A stretch of DNA of 64,000 nucleotides from Ruminococcaceae bacterium UBA1405 (GTDB lineage: Bacteria; Bacillota; Clostridia; Oscillospirales; Ruminococcaceae), in assembly GCA_002305685.1 (NCBI GenBank), contig DBQB01000009.1:1-64000 (forward strand), written 5' to 3'. The notes beneath the pieces were generated by a model. That model saw only the letters and a list, made by a program, of their open reading frames with translations. It searched no databases and was not told the origin of the DNA. Position numbers and translations under genes: made by a program. This document shows positions 16,911 to 26,665 of this stretch, piece by piece. Position 1 is the first letter of the stretch. Each line of letters opens with the position of its first letter.

Positions 16911-19121
16911 TTAACTTTGAGCGGTTCGATTGACCGAAACCACACTGGTGATTCTGCGAACTGCAGCAATCATCAGATTCAACTGTTCCAGATCATTGAC
17001 TCCCACCGTGATCTGGATCTGCACCATATCATCCTTGGCTTCCCGGGCATTGACCGAACGAATGGGAAGCCGAAGATTGCTCAGACAGATGGTTACATCT
17101 GCCAGCAGCCCAGTACGATCGTGGGCCTGAATGTCCACCGTGGCGTCAAAAGTCTCTCGGACCGTCTCACTCCAGTAAGTGTTCACCCATCTTGCTCTCT
17201 GGCTCTCGTCATTCATGGCATTTTTTACATTGGGACAGTCCTTCTTGTGAATGGAAACACCATATCCCCGGGTGATAAATCCAATAATCTCATCGCCAGG
17301 AACCGGATTGCAACATCTGGCAAACTTTACCTGACAGTTATCCAATCCCTCCACAATCACACCGCTCTTGGATTTTTTATGGTCACGGGAGATCGGTTGC
17401 TGTGTTTTTGCCACTTTTTCCGGGGTTGATGCCGGCTCCCGATAAGTTTTAAGAAAATCATCTTTGATACGGGGCATAATCCGAGAAAGGGAAATTCCGC
17501 CATAACCGATGGCAGCATAAAATTCGTCCACATTGTTGAGTTTTTGCCGCTGGGCGATCTCCGAGAGAAATTCCTGCATCTGATCGTCGGGCAGGACAAT
17601 CTGATTGCGCTTAAACTCCCGCTCCACCGTCTGCTTTCCTTCAGCGATGTTCTCTTCCCTGCGCTCCCGTTTAAACCATGCCCGTATGCGGGTTTTGGCA
17701 GAGTTGGTTTTGACGATATTCAGCCAATCCCGGTTGGGGCCTTTATCCTTCGGACCCAGAATAACCTCTATGATATTGCCCATCTGGACTTGATAATCCA
17801 GTGAAACCATCCTTCCATCCACGCGGGCGCCGATCATGCGATGGCCAACCTGGGTATGGATGGCGTAGGCAAAATCAATCACCGTAGCCCCCACAGGAAG
17901 GCTGATCAGGTCCCCTTTGGGCGTGTACACAAATACCTCGTCCGGCACCAAATCGGTTTTGATGGAATGAACGATATCCTCCACATCGCCAGTCTCTTTC
18001 TGATTTTCCAACATCTGACGTACCCAGGCCAACCGCTCTTCCAGCCGATCTTTTCCGCTGATACCGGCTTTGTATTTCCAGTGGGCGGCAATACCATATT
18101 CCGCTGTATAATGCATCTCCCAGGTACGGATCTGGATCTCAAAGGGGATTCCCCCTTTTTCATCCAGCACCGTTGTATGCAGAGACTGATACATATTCGC
18201 CTTTGGCGTTGAAATATAATCCTTAAACCGGTCCGGGAGCGGCCGAAACATATCGTGCACAATTCCCAGTACCCGATAACAGTCTTCCAAGGTATCGACG
18301 ATTACGCGCACCGCATAGATATCATAGATCGATTCAAAGGATTTGTTTTGCATACATACCTTTCGGTAGATGCCGTAAATGCTTTTAACCCGCCCCTCCA
18401 AATAAGGTACCTTCTGACCAGTGGCGGCATATTCCTTTTCCAAACGATGCAAAATCCGGGTTTTGATGTCTTCCAGAATGCTTTCCCGTTCGCTTTTATT
18501 GAGCAATAACTGGTCTTCCAGATCCTTGTAGGAAATTGGGTCCAGGAAACGCAGTGACTTATCTTCCAGCTCGTCCTTTACCGCACGAATACCCAAACGG
18601 TGCGCCAGAGGCGCATAAACCTCCATGGTTTCGCGGGCAGTATCTCTTTGTTTTTGCTCAGGCACATACTGCAGCGTACGCATATTGTGCAGCCGGTCCG
18701 CCAGTTTGATGATCACCACCCGAACATCCTGCGCCATCGCCAGCAGCATCTTGCGCACATTCTCCGCCTGCTGTTGTTCTCGGGAAGATAGCGGGATTTT
18801 TCCCAGTTTTGTCACACCGTCTACCAGCAAAGCCACTTCCGCCCCAAACCGTTTGCGAAGATCGTCCAGAGAAACATCGGTATCTTCCACCACATCATGC
18901 AGCAGCGCAGCAGTAACCGACTCGGTATCCATTCCCAGTTCTTCCACGAGAATCCCTGCCACAGCAACTGGATGGATAATATAAGGTTCACCTGATTTGC
19001 GTTTCTGACCATCATGCGCTTTTTCCGCTACCAGATATGCGTCGTGGATGACATCCACATTATACTGCTTTCCGGAATGCTCAATGGCATCCAGTAAACC
19101 CGGCCAATCGTAGGATTTCAT
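16911..19121 (-). CDS. relA: Bifunctional (p)ppGpp synthetase/hydrolase RelA/SpoT
   Basis: A 736-aa long RSH protein of the stringent response. It has the HD hydrolase domain (HPVAVAGILVEELG, HDVVEDTDV, about residues 45-150), the synthetase domain (FKDYISTPKANMYQSLHT, about 240-330), a TGS domain (VFVYTPKGDLISLP, about 390-450), a zinc-finger region with NCQVKFARCCNPVPGD and a C-terminal ACT domain (about 660-736). Both catalytic halves look intact. I chose the ATG at 19121, preceded by GAGGGGG; it overlaps the recJ stop as ATGA, implying coupled translation. Confidence 0.96.
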   Translation of the reverse strand: MKSYDWPGLLDAIEHSGKQYNVDVIHDAYLVAEKAHDGQKRKSGEPYIIHPVAVAGILVEELGMDTESVTAALLHDVVEDTDVSLDDLRKRFGAEVALLVDGVTKLGKIPLSSREQQQAENVRKMLLAMAQDVRVVIIKLADRLHNMRTLQYVPEQKQRDTARETMEVYAPLAHRLGIRAVKDELEDKSLRFLDPISYKDLEDQLLLNKSERESILEDIKTRILHRLEKEYAATGQKVPYLEGRVKSIYGIYRKVCMQNKSFESIYDIYAVRVIVDTLEDCYRVLGIVHDMFRPLPDRFKDYISTPKANMYQSLHTTVLDEKGGIPFEIQIRTWEMHYTAEYGIAAHWKYKAGISGKDRLEERLAWVRQMLENQKETGDVEDIVHSIKTDLVPDEVFVYTPKGDLISLPVGATVIDFAYAIHTQVGHRMIGARVDGRMVSLDYQVQMGNIIEVILGPKDKGPNRDWLNIVKTNSAKTRIRAWFKRERREENIAEGKQTVEREFKRNQIVLPDDQMQEFLSEIAQRQKLNNVDEFYAAIGYGGISLSRIMPRIKDDFLKTYREPASTPEKVAKTQQPISRDHKKSKSGVIVEGLDNCQVKFARCCNPVPGDEIIGFITRGYGVSIHKKDCPNVKNAMNDESQRARWVNTYWSETVRETFDATVDIQAHDRTGLLADVTICLSNLRLPIRSVNAREAKDDMVQIQITVGVNDLEQLNLMIAAVRRITSVVSVNRTAQS

Positions 19122-21226
19122 ACACAACCCCCTCTTTCCATCTCGTCCGGCGATATGGTATTCGTAATCATGGACTGTATTTTTTTAAAAATTCTGGCAC
19201 TCTGCAAATCCACCTTTTGAGGAGAAGGCACCACAACAATATCCCCTTCCTGACGCTGAATCAGCTTGAGCTGCCCAAGGGCATCCAACGCCACCCGCAT
19301 TTTACAAAAGTTGTAAGAGGAATGCGGTTTCAATCTCTGACACATCCTTCCATAAAGGATTTCGTCTGTGTCATTGCAGCGCTTCTGCTCCCGCAGATAA
19401 CGGTACAACGTCCCGGTCTCTTCCCGGGAAGGCAAGGATTGCCGGGCCTGCTCCTGAGTTAACTTTTCTCCCCGCATCAAGCGCTCATACAACAGCTGTC
19501 CTGAAACAAGCCCGTCCTCCCAGATTGCCGAGAGCCGCAGATCCTTAATTTTAACGGAAAGGCGCTCCTCCCCATTGTATACACTGACATCCACCGAAAC
19601 CAATGCGTCCACTGTATCTCCACACCGGTAAGCAAACTGTTTGGGCGTCATCCCAAAATAAAGAACCTGATATCCCACGCCGTTTTGTACCAGACGCAGA
19701 CGAAGGTGTTTTCCCTCCCCCAAGGGCGTAATTGTATCAATCTTAGCGCCCCGTATGGCAAATACCGGCGCTTCGTTTCCCGCCCCAAAGGGTTCCAGCA
19801 TAGACAGGCTCTTGATGGTCTCCACCTTGAGGTCTTCCGGATCAAGCACCGCGTCCACATGAACGGTATATACCGGCATCTCTTGATAAACCTGCTGGGC
19901 ATACTGCAAAAAGGCGCTGCGAAAATCTTCAAACGCTGCTGGTTTCAGAGAAAAGCCCGCTGCCATTGGATGGCCGCCAAAGCGAGTCAGATATTCCTGG
20001 CAGGCCGTTACCGCCTCGATCATCGAAAAGCCTTCCACACTTCTGGCAGAACCTCTGGAAATCCCATCTTCATCCTGCGCAACCAGCAGGCATGGTTTGC
20101 CAAACCTCTCTACCACCCGGGAAGAAACAATACCGATCACCCCATGGTGCCATCCTTTTCCCTGAACCACAACGGCGCGCTGCATCATCGCTCTGGGATC
20201 TCTCTGGAACTGAAGGGAAATATCCGTTACAATTTTGGCTTCAATCTCCCGCCGCTGACGATTGGCACTGTCTATCTGCGTGGCGAGTTCCTGCGCCAAA
20301 TCCGGATCATCGGTCATCAACAACTGCAACGCTGCCGAGGCATCGCCCATCCGTCCCACCGCATTGATTCTGGGTACTATACCAAAAGCGATGGATTCAC
20401 TGCCGATTCGTTTTCCCGACAAACCTGCCACTTCAAGCAGTGCAGCAATTCCCGGCGAAGGCGCTTGCGCAATCTGTGTCAGTCCCAGCTGTACCATTGT
20501 GCGATTTTCACCCACCAGAGGAACCACATCCCCAACCGTACCGATTGCGGCCAGAACTCCATAATATTCCAGAAGTTCTTCCCCTGTGTCCTCCTCCAGC
20601 GCACAGGCCAGCTTAAACGCAACGCCGACCCCGGCTAGATTGGTGCATCCGCTGGTACAATCTCGCCGGTGAGGGTCCACCACCGCTACCGCCTGGGGCA
20701 GAGTTTCCGGCGGCTGATGGTGATCGGTCACCACAACATCCACCCCTAGGGTTGCGGCGTAAGCGATCTCCTCCGCGGCGGAGATGCCGTTATCCACCGT
20801 CACAATCAGTGTGATGCCAATGTCCGAGAGATATCGGATTGCTGCGCGGTTTAATCCATAACCATCCTCACGGGTTGGAATATAGGGAACCACATCTGCC
20901 CCGCTGCTTTCCAGATATCCGCGCAACAGCGCCGTCGCGGTGATTCCGTCACAGTCATAATCTCCATAAACTGCGATACGTTCTTCATTGTCTATTGCCT
21001 CGCGAATACGCTCCACCGCCTTATCCATATCTTTGAGCCGATATGGATCGGTGAATTGCTGCGAGGGTTGCAGCAGCGCAGCAATCGCAGAAGCATCATA
21101 GCCTCTTCCTTGAAGAATACGAACCGCCAGTTCGGAAAGCTGTATTCCCTGAGAAGCCAACTGTTTCTTCAGCTGCTCAACCTGCCGCCGATCTACCGAA
21201 GCATAAACCCACCGTTTTAGTCCCAT
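19118..21226 (-). CDS. recJ: Single-stranded-DNA-specific exonuclease RecJ
   Basis: A 702-aa DHH-family 5'-3' exonuclease of recombination and repair. The motifs are AVYGDYDCDGITATALLRG (motif I, about residues 81-99), TVDNGIS, and the DHH motif in VVTDHHQPPETLP (about 160-172). Motif AVVDPHRRDC and the DHHA1 part (GGHPMAAGFS) follow. The C-terminal 130 residues are a clostridial-type extension. First gene of the recJ-relA-dtd group, with a clear promoter 180 nt upstream. Confidence 0.96.
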   Translation of the reverse strand: MGLKRWVYASVDRRQVEQLKKQLASQGIQLSELAVRILQGRGYDASAIAALLQPSQQFTDPYRLKDMDKAVERIREAIDNEERIAVYGDYDCDGITATALLRGYLESSGADVVPYIPTREDGYGLNRAAIRYLSDIGITLIVTVDNGISAAEEIAYAATLGVDVVVTDHHQPPETLPQAVAVVDPHRRDCTSGCTNLAGVGVAFKLACALEEDTGEELLEYYGVLAAIGTVGDVVPLVGENRTMVQLGLTQIAQAPSPGIAALLEVAGLSGKRIGSESIAFGIVPRINAVGRMGDASAALQLLMTDDPDLAQELATQIDSANRQRREIEAKIVTDISLQFQRDPRAMMQRAVVVQGKGWHHGVIGIVSSRVVERFGKPCLLVAQDEDGISRGSARSVEGFSMIEAVTACQEYLTRFGGHPMAAGFSLKPAAFEDFRSAFLQYAQQVYQEMPVYTVHVDAVLDPEDLKVETIKSLSMLEPFGAGNEAPVFAIRGAKIDTITPLGEGKHLRLRLVQNGVGYQVLYFGMTPKQFAYRCGDTVDALVSVDVSVYNGEERLSVKIKDLRLSAIWEDGLVSGQLLYERLMRGEKLTQEQARQSLPSREETGTLYRYLREQKRCNDTDEILYGRMCQRLKPHSSYNFCKMRVALDALGQLKLIQRQEGDIVVVPSPQKVDLQSARIFKKIQSMITNTISPDEMERGGCV

Positions 21227-21369
21227 ATTCCCCGATGTTCCCCTTTTTCTAATTCATCCGCTGTGCGGCAATATGAAAAACGATCCCTCATTCCGATATC
21301 TTTCCCCAAAGCGACAACATGGCCATCTCCAGCCATTTTCTCTTACATCTTATCAGATATTGGAAAAAC

Positions 21370-21392
21370 ATTGGTACGAAGGTTTTACCAAT
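21370..21392 (-). other. Hairpin with T-run in the recJ leader
   Basis: On the minus strand ATTGGTA pairs with TACCAAT across a 9-nt loop and is followed by GTTTTT, about 15 nt after the predicted transcription start. It has the shape of a weak intrinsic terminator inside the leader, so it may attenuate the recJ-relA transcript. Confidence 0.4.
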
Positions 21393-21411
21393 ATTAAGTA
21401 GTTTATCTATA

Positions 21412-21440
21412 ATTATAACTGATATTCTTTTCAAAATCAA
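21412..21440 (-). promoter_or_regulatory. Promoter of recJ-relA-dtd
   Basis: On the minus strand TTGATT (21440-21435) and TATAAT (21417-21412) are separated by 17 nt. The leader to the recJ start is about 180 nt. Confidence 0.8.
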
Positions 21441-21496
21441 CGCTGCCGCCTACCGCTCTGCAATGTTTTCCCAAAAAAGACAGTTTTCCCAGCGAA

Positions 21497-21536
21497 AGAA
21501 TGAAAAAAGGGCAGCAACCCACCCTTTTCTCATTCT
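21497..21536 (-). terminator. Terminator of zupT
   Basis: A near-perfect 15-bp stem (21497-21511 with 21522-21536, one mismatch) begins directly after the zupT stop. The stem has its own T-run (CCCTTTTTTCATTC) on the minus strand. Confidence 0.65.
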
Positions 21537-22316
21537 TCAGCCAAACATTTTGGTCAAAGGCATCAGGCAAACCCCTGCCATTGTGGAAAACAGCGCCCAG
21601 TTATCATATCCATATTGTCGGGAGGATGGCAACAACTCCTCAATTGCAATATACACCATGATGCCTGCTACCAGAGCAAACAACGCTCCAACCACCCCAC
21701 CGGTCAAAAACGGCTGCAACAATACGCAGGCCAACAGCGCTCCTATGGGTTCTGATATTCCGGAAACAAAGGTATACCAAGCGGCTTTTTTTCGACTTCC
21801 AGTGGAATAATAGACCGGCAACGCCACAGCGATGCCTTCCGGTATGTTATGAAACGCGATGGCCAGCGCAATGGTAATTCCGAGGGACAGATTTTCATAC
21901 CCGGCAATGAAGGTAGCCATACCCTCTGGAAAATTGTGTAAACTCAGCGCCAGCATAGAGACGAAGCCGGCGTGAAACAAACTGGCGTTTCCGCCATTTT
22001 GCTCCATCTGTGTAGGAGACATTTTGGGTTCCGGCACAAAGCGGTCCAAAACCACCGATAAAAGCATTCCCAACAGCAAAAACAGAACCGCCATGACGGT
22101 ACCCACAGGTTTTCCATGGATGGGAACCATCTCCTCCACCGCCAAAGGAAAAAGCTCTGCCAAGGAAACAGCAATCATAATCCCTGCCGCAAAACCCAAT
22201 GAGGCCGTCACCACCTTTGCGCTTTTCCGCGCAAACAATATCACCAGTGCCCCTACCATCGTGGACATTCCGGCCATAAGCGACATCAAAAGGGCTTGCG
22301 CCGCATATCCTTCCAA
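21537..22316 (-). CDS. zupT: ZIP-family metal transporter (ZupT-like)
   Basis: A 259-aa integral membrane protein with about eight hydrophobic segments, likely importing zinc or other divalent metals. The conserved metal-site helices are HNFPEGMATF and, about 30 residues later, HNIPEGIAVALP. A loop with MEQNGG sits between the third and fourth segments. Translation seems to start at a TTG (22316), with GGAG 10 nt upstream. It is a single-gene unit, and no metal-regulator gene is adjacent. Confidence 0.9.
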   Translation of the reverse strand: MEGYAAQALLMSLMAGMSTMVGALVILFARKSAKVVTASLGFAAGIMIAVSLAELFPLAVEEMVPIHGKPVGTVMAVLFLLLGMLLSVVLDRFVPEPKMSPTQMEQNGGNASLFHAGFVSMLALSLHNFPEGMATFIAGYENLSLGITIALAIAFHNIPEGIAVALPVYYSTGSRKKAAWYTFVSGISEPIGALLACVLLQPFLTGGVVGALFALVAGIMVYIAIEELLPSSRQYGYDNWALFSTMAGVCLMPLTKMFG

Positions 22317-22470
22317 ACTCCCATCACTCCTTCAGATGCTTTGCAGGGTCGCGCCTTCGCTTTTCCCGGCGGACTCTGCTGTTATATGGTATGGGTTTGG
22401 CACTAATAATGTGACAGAGATGTGGATTTTCCCAGCCTTTTCGCGTTTTTCTTCTTTCCATAACAAAACA

Positions 22471-22503
22471 AAACGCCGGCTCTGCCAAAGCAGTCCGGCG
22501 TTT
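22471..22503 (-). terminator. Terminator behind the coiled-coil gene
   Basis: A perfect 9-bp stem AAACGCCGG with CCGGCGTTT (22471-22479 and 22495-22503), followed on the minus strand by TTTTGTTTTG. Confidence 0.85.
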
Positions 22504-22517
22504 ACATCATCAAATGT

Positions 22518-22991
22518 TTATTTATTGAGACGAGGGGTATTGGTCGAAGCGTTTCTCAGAGCAGAGCGGGTGGACTTAATGTTTTGTAGTGCCTGTGTCA
22601 GTGTTTCTTCCGCGTCCCCCAGCATTTTATCACTAAAGTTGTGGGAAGCCTGCCGCAGTTCTCTGGATTTGATCTGAGCCTGGGAGGTGATTTCCTGCGC
22701 CCGCTCCTGAGCCTGACGGACAATCTCCTCCTGTGCAACCAAGGCACGGGCTCTTTCTTCCGCTTTGCGGATGGTTGCCTCCGCCTCCCGTTTGGCATCG
22801 GAGATAATCTCATTGCGGTCGGCGACAATACCTCTTGCCATTTTGATCTCCGAGGGCAGATTCAGCCGTATCTCTTCAATCAGATCACGCACCTTCACCG
22901 CATCCACCACACAGCGTCCGCCGGTCAGAGGAAGACTCCAGGCACGCTCCAACATTTCATCCATTGCTTCCAAAATTTCTTCAATATTCAT
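22518..22991 (-). CDS. DivIVA/ATP-synthase-B-like coiled-coil protein
   Basis: A 157-aa protein, starting at the ATG at 22991 behind AAAGGAGG. After a short N-terminal segment (residues 1-45) it is a long charged coiled coil (about 50-130, IISDAKREAEATIRKAEERAR). It has no membrane helix. Such proteins are often annotated as ATPase or cell-division-like in clostridia, because coiled coils match ATP synthase subunit B. I see no evidence for either role. It lies directly behind coaD, an arrangement I recall from other clostridia. Confidence 0.7.
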   Translation of the reverse strand: MNIEEILEAMDEMLERAWSLPLTGGRCVVDAVKVRDLIEEIRLNLPSEIKMARGIVADRNEIISDAKREAEATIRKAEERARALVAQEEIVRQAQERAQEITSQAQIKSRELRQASHNFSDKMLGDAEETLTQALQNIKSTRSALRNASTNTPRLNK

Positions 22992-23096
22992 AGAAATGCC
23001 TCCTTTGCAACGCACTCGTCCAGTGCCGATGGCACAGCAGCTATTTTCTGCGCATTGTACTATGCGCCCATTTTTTCATCACAAAAGGCCGACCTG

Positions 23097-23588
23097 TCAA
23101 ACGTGATCCTTACCGGGACACAGACGGCCAGCAATCTTTTCCCGTACCTGTTCCGGCACAAACCCGGAAATATCACCGCCAAAGCTGCCCACCTGGCGCA
23201 CGACGCTGGAACTCAAATACATATTATGGGCGGCAGTAATCAAAAAGATCGTTTCAGCAAAAGGCGCCAGCTTTTTATTGGTCAAAGCCATCTGAAACTC
23301 ATATTCAAAATCGGTGGTGGCGCGAAGGCCTTTGACAATCACCGTCGCACCTACTTTGCGCACATAATCTGCCAACAAACCACAATAGGAATCTACCGTG
23401 ACATTATCGATATTCACCGAGGCACGCAGCATCTCAACCCGCTCTTCGGTGGTAAAGGTGGGATGTTTGTCCGGATTGACAATTACCAAAACAATCACCT
23501 TATCAAACATTTTGCTGGCACGTTGTATAATATCCAGATGTCCTTTTGTCACCGGGTCAAAGCTGCCCGGACAGACGGCTATGGTCAT
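23097..23588 (-). CDS. coaD: Phosphopantetheine adenylyltransferase
   Basis: A 163-aa nucleotidyltransferase that adenylates 4'-phosphopantetheine, the fourth step of coenzyme A synthesis. The opening AVCPGSFDPVTKGHLDII holds the T/HxGH motif (KGHL). YVRKVGATVIVKGLRATTDFEYE and LSSSVVRQVGSFGGDISGFVP are family signatures. AAAGGG precedes the ATG. It is 93 nt downstream of rsmD, its usual partner in Firmicutes. Confidence 0.96.
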   Translation of the reverse strand: MTIAVCPGSFDPVTKGHLDIIQRASKMFDKVIVLVIVNPDKHPTFTTEERVEMLRASVNIDNVTVDSYCGLLADYVRKVGATVIVKGLRATTDFEYEFQMALTNKKLAPFAETIFLITAAHNMYLSSSVVRQVGSFGGDISGFVPEQVREKIAGRLCPGKDHV

Positions 23589-23681
23589 ATTGTGTCATAC
23601 CCTTTCTGTAAATACAAATTGTCATGCTGTATGACGAACATACGGAACATTTCCCGGAAAATACAAGCGAATGCTTCCGCC

Positions 23682-24233
23682 TTACTCCTCCTGCACAGGG
23701 CAACGGTATACTGTCAGTTTTGCCCGGCCGTAACGGTATTCCTTTACCTTGACAAAATCCTGCGCGGCGTCCGGAAGCACCTCATTATTCTCGCTTTCAC
23801 AGAGAATCACACCGGTTTTCCGCATCCTGCGGGCAACCAGCGGCAGCGCTGCATCGATCATCTTTTTCTGATAAGGGGGATCCAAAAACGCTATATCAAA
23901 AAGATTCTGCCCACGGGAAAGAAAGGTAACAAAATCAGTGGAGATCAGACGGGCCTGCGGCAGCAGCTTTGTGTGCTGCAAATTTTCCACAATGGTTTGC
24001 TGGGCTTCTCTGCTGTTATCTACAAAGGTTGCCTGTTTCGCCCCACGGCTCAGGGCTTCAATCCCCAGCTGGCCGGAACCGGCAAACAGATCCAATACCT
24101 CTGCGCCTTCTACCTCAAACTGAACGATATTAAACATCGCCTGTTTGGTCATATCTGAGGTTGGTCTGGTAACATCGCTGTCAGGGGGAGCTTTGAGATT
24201 CCTGCCTCTGGCAGATCCGGTGGTTACTCTCAT
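23682..24233 (-). CDS. rsmD: 16S rRNA (guanine(966)-N(2))-methyltransferase RsmD
   Basis: A 183-aa SAM-dependent methyltransferase of the small-subunit rRNA. It begins MRVTTGSARGRNLKAP, has the SAM loop VLDLFAGSGQLGIEALSRGA (about residues 46-65) and the catalytic DPPY motif in FLDPPYQ. The ATG at 24233 has GGAAGG 9 nt upstream; the long frame to 24329 adds residues without family features. Neighbour of coaD, as in many Firmicutes. Confidence 0.94.
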   Translation of the reverse strand: MRVTTGSARGRNLKAPPDSDVTRPTSDMTKQAMFNIVQFEVEGAEVLDLFAGSGQLGIEALSRGAKQATFVDNSREAQQTIVENLQHTKLLPQARLISTDFVTFLSRGQNLFDIAFLDPPYQKKMIDAALPLVARRMRKTGVILCESENNEVLPDAAQDFVKVKEYRYGRAKLTVYRCPVQEE

Positions 24234-24350
24234 AATCATAGTCCTTCCAAATGAGAAATTGGACACCTGCACGGTATCCGTCCAAGCGCCAGTTCTATTA
24301 TCTTTCAAAACACGGCAAATGTCAACCAAATGCGGGAAAAAGCCGGCAAT

Positions 24351-26276
24351 TTACTGCGATTGTCCCTGCTCCCCAGAAACGGACTGCTCTTCTGGCTGCC
24401 CCGCCTCCTCCGTTGGGTGCAAAAAAGCATAAAGGGCCTGGGCAACCGGTTTGGTCATTCCCGGCGCTTGTTCCAGTTGCTGTAGGGTGGCTTCCCGCAT
24501 GGCCTTCACCGTTTTAAAATGCGCAAACAGTTTTTGCGCCCTGGTTTTCCCCACGCCCGGCACGGTAGTCAAGGTAAGAGCGAAACCCGTTTTCTGGTGT
24601 TTGGATCTGGAATAGGCGATGGAAAAGCGGTGTACCTCCTCCTGGATTTTGGAGACCAGCGTAAACGCGCTGCGATAAGAAAAGATTGAGATCTCTCCTC
24701 CGTCCATGGCAATCGCCCTGGTTTTGTGCCGGTCATCCTTTACCATACCGAAAACCGGCACCGAAATCCCCATCTCCCGCAGCAGCGGCTGTACTGCTGC
24801 CACATGGCCCTTTCCTCCATCCAGCAAAATTAGGTCCGGCAATCGGCCGAAGGTACTGCCCTGCCCTTCAGGAAGATCTTTCTCCTGTAGGTAATGGGTA
24901 AACCTGCGGGAAATCACCTCCCGCATGGAACCATAATCATCGGTACCAGTGATGGTTTTGATGGAAAAACGTTTATACGCATTTTTCAGCGGACGCCCAT
25001 CTTCAAACACCACCATCCCTGCCACCACGGTAGCAGAACCGATGTTGGAGATATCGTATGCCTCAATATATTTGGGCGGCTGGGCAAGGCCCAAAAGCCG
25101 GGCCAGTTCATCCAGCGCAGCCAAATCCCGATTGGAATACGGTTTGTCGTGGGCCAATCTCTGAGAGGCGTTGTTGCGGGCCATATCGACCAGCTTGCGG
25201 CTGTCGCCTCTCTGAGGAATATAAAGCTCCACCTTATGCCCCGACTTCTCCCGCAGCAACCGCTCAATCAGTTCCCGATCCTCAAAATCTTCATCGATGG
25301 CGACAACTTTGGGAATATCCTCACTGCCCGAAGCATAGTAGCGCATTACCAGCTCCCGTCGAGCTTGGGCCAACGTCAAAGCTTCCCCTTTTCCCAACAG
25401 AAATTCCTGTTTATCCCGCAGCCTTTGCTCCCGGATTTTCAAGATTACCCCGCAGATCTGTTCTCCGTCCTGAGCAAACGCCACCGCATCCATATCCTCG
25501 GTTTTGGTGAACACCACCTTTTGATGCTCTTGGATCTTTTTTATGGCGTTGATACGGTCCCGATAACGAGCGGCTTTCTCAAACTCCAAATTTTCGGCCG
25601 CAGCTTCCATCTGCTGCTGAAGCTGTTTGAGGGTATTGCCGGAACCGCCCTGGATAAACGCTATGGCTTCCTCCACTGTCTGCTGATATTCCTGTAAGGA
25701 TATCTTCCCGGTACAAACCCCCATACATAGATGGATATGATGGTTTAGACAAGGCCTTCCTTTTCCCAACTCCTGCGGAAATTTCCGGCTACAGGTGGGC
25801 AGACAGAAGATGCGATTGACCTCGTCCACCGTCTGGGTCACCGCATAGGAACTGGTATATGGTCCTATCACCCTTGCGCCCTCCTGCGGCTTGCTCTTTT
25901 GGGCGGTGATGCGGCTCCATTCTTTTGGCCAGATTTGAATATAATGATATCCCTTATCATCCTTGAGCAGGATATTGTATTTCGGATTATGCTGCTTAAT
26001 CAGGCTGCATTCCAAAACCAGCGCTTCAAACTCGCTATCACAGATGATGGTGTCAAAATCCCAGACATTCATCACCATGCGAAATACCTTCTCGGTGTGC
26101 TTTTCCAGGCTGCGAAAATAGCTGCTCACCCGGTTGCGAAGCGCCTTGGCTTTTCCTACATAGATGATCTTTCCTGTGTGATCCCGCATCAAATAGACCC
26201 CTGGCTCCAACGGCAGCTGATGCGCTTTGTTTGCCAGAAAACCGATCCTTTCGTTCACCTGCGTTCTATCCGGCAT
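24351..26276 (-). CDS. uvrC: Excinuclease ABC subunit C
   Basis: A 641-aa nuclease of nucleotide excision repair that makes both incisions at the UvrB-bound lesion. It shows the GIY-YIG domain (PGVYLMRD, IIYVGKAKALRNRV, residues 20-95), a UvrB-binding UVR motif (about 205-240), the RNase H-like nuclease (AYDISNIGSATVVAGMVVF, about 385-560) and C-terminal helix-hairpin-helix repeats (TVPGVGKTRAQKLF). The second ATG (26276) is 8 nt behind AAAGGAGG and is the better start. uvrA and uvrB are not nearby, and I found no LexA box. Confidence 0.96.
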   Translation of the reverse strand: MPDRTQVNERIGFLANKAHQLPLEPGVYLMRDHTGKIIYVGKAKALRNRVSSYFRSLEKHTEKVFRMVMNVWDFDTIICDSEFEALVLECSLIKQHNPKYNILLKDDKGYHYIQIWPKEWSRITAQKSKPQEGARVIGPYTSSYAVTQTVDEVNRIFCLPTCSRKFPQELGKGRPCLNHHIHLCMGVCTGKISLQEYQQTVEEAIAFIQGGSGNTLKQLQQQMEAAAENLEFEKAARYRDRINAIKKIQEHQKVVFTKTEDMDAVAFAQDGEQICGVILKIREQRLRDKQEFLLGKGEALTLAQARRELVMRYYASGSEDIPKVVAIDEDFEDRELIERLLREKSGHKVELYIPQRGDSRKLVDMARNNASQRLAHDKPYSNRDLAALDELARLLGLAQPPKYIEAYDISNIGSATVVAGMVVFEDGRPLKNAYKRFSIKTITGTDDYGSMREVISRRFTHYLQEKDLPEGQGSTFGRLPDLILLDGGKGHVAAVQPLLREMGISVPVFGMVKDDRHKTRAIAMDGGEISIFSYRSAFTLVSKIQEEVHRFSIAYSRSKHQKTGFALTLTTVPGVGKTRAQKLFAHFKTVKAMREATLQQLEQAPGMTKPVAQALYAFLHPTEEAGQPEEQSVSGEQGQSQ

Positions 26277-26321
26277 ATGCATATCCTCCTTTCACAGCCG
26301 CTCTCTCAAATAAGGTTTTTA

Positions 26322-26358
26322 AAAAAACTGCGCCGCCTCCCAATCTGAAGGCGACGCA
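26322..26358 (-). terminator. Terminator of ptsH
   Basis: A 9-bp stem (26329-26337 with 26350-26358, one G-U pair) is followed on the minus strand by GTTTTTTT, about 45 nt behind the HPr stop codon. Confidence 0.8.
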
Positions 26359-26401
26359 TTGTTACGTGACGGAATATTTAGCTTGTCCAAAATCTCAGAG
26401 A

Positions 26402-26665
26402 TTACTCAGTAAAACCGGACTCTGCCAATTTAACCAGGCTCTCCACAGCCTCCTGCTCGTCAGAACCATCCGCAATTACGCGAATGGGGGTACCGCCGAC
26501 AATACCCAGCGACAGGACACCCAGCAGGCTTTTTGCATTAACTCTCCTCTCCTCTTTCTCAACCCAGATGGAGGACTTGAACTCATTTGCCTTCTGAATG
26601 AAAAAAGTAGCAGGACGTGCATGAAGGCCAACCTGATTCTGAACCATAACGTCTTTTACAAACAT
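26402..26665 (-). CDS. ptsH: Phosphocarrier protein HPr
   Basis: An 87-aa HPr-family protein. The catalytic histidine is His15 in GLHARPA and the regulatory serine is Ser46 in NAKSLLGVLSLGI. Both are present, so it could serve sugar phosphotransferase transport and HPr-kinase-dependent catabolite control, unlike Crh, which lacks His15. The ATG at 26665 is preceded by GGGAGAGA. It stands alone with its own promoter and terminator; no ptsI is adjacent. Stand-alone HPr genes are common in Clostridia. Confidence 0.92.
   Translation of the reverse strand: MFVKDVMVQNQVGLHARPATFFIQKANEFKSSIWVEKEERRVNAKSLLGVLSLGIVGGTPIRVIADGSDEQEAVESLVKLAESGFTE

Noticed and set aside
22641..24158. 505-aa plus-strand frame opposite the coiled-coil, coaD and rsmD genes
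   Set aside because: It lies antisense to three recognisable genes and shows no family motif.
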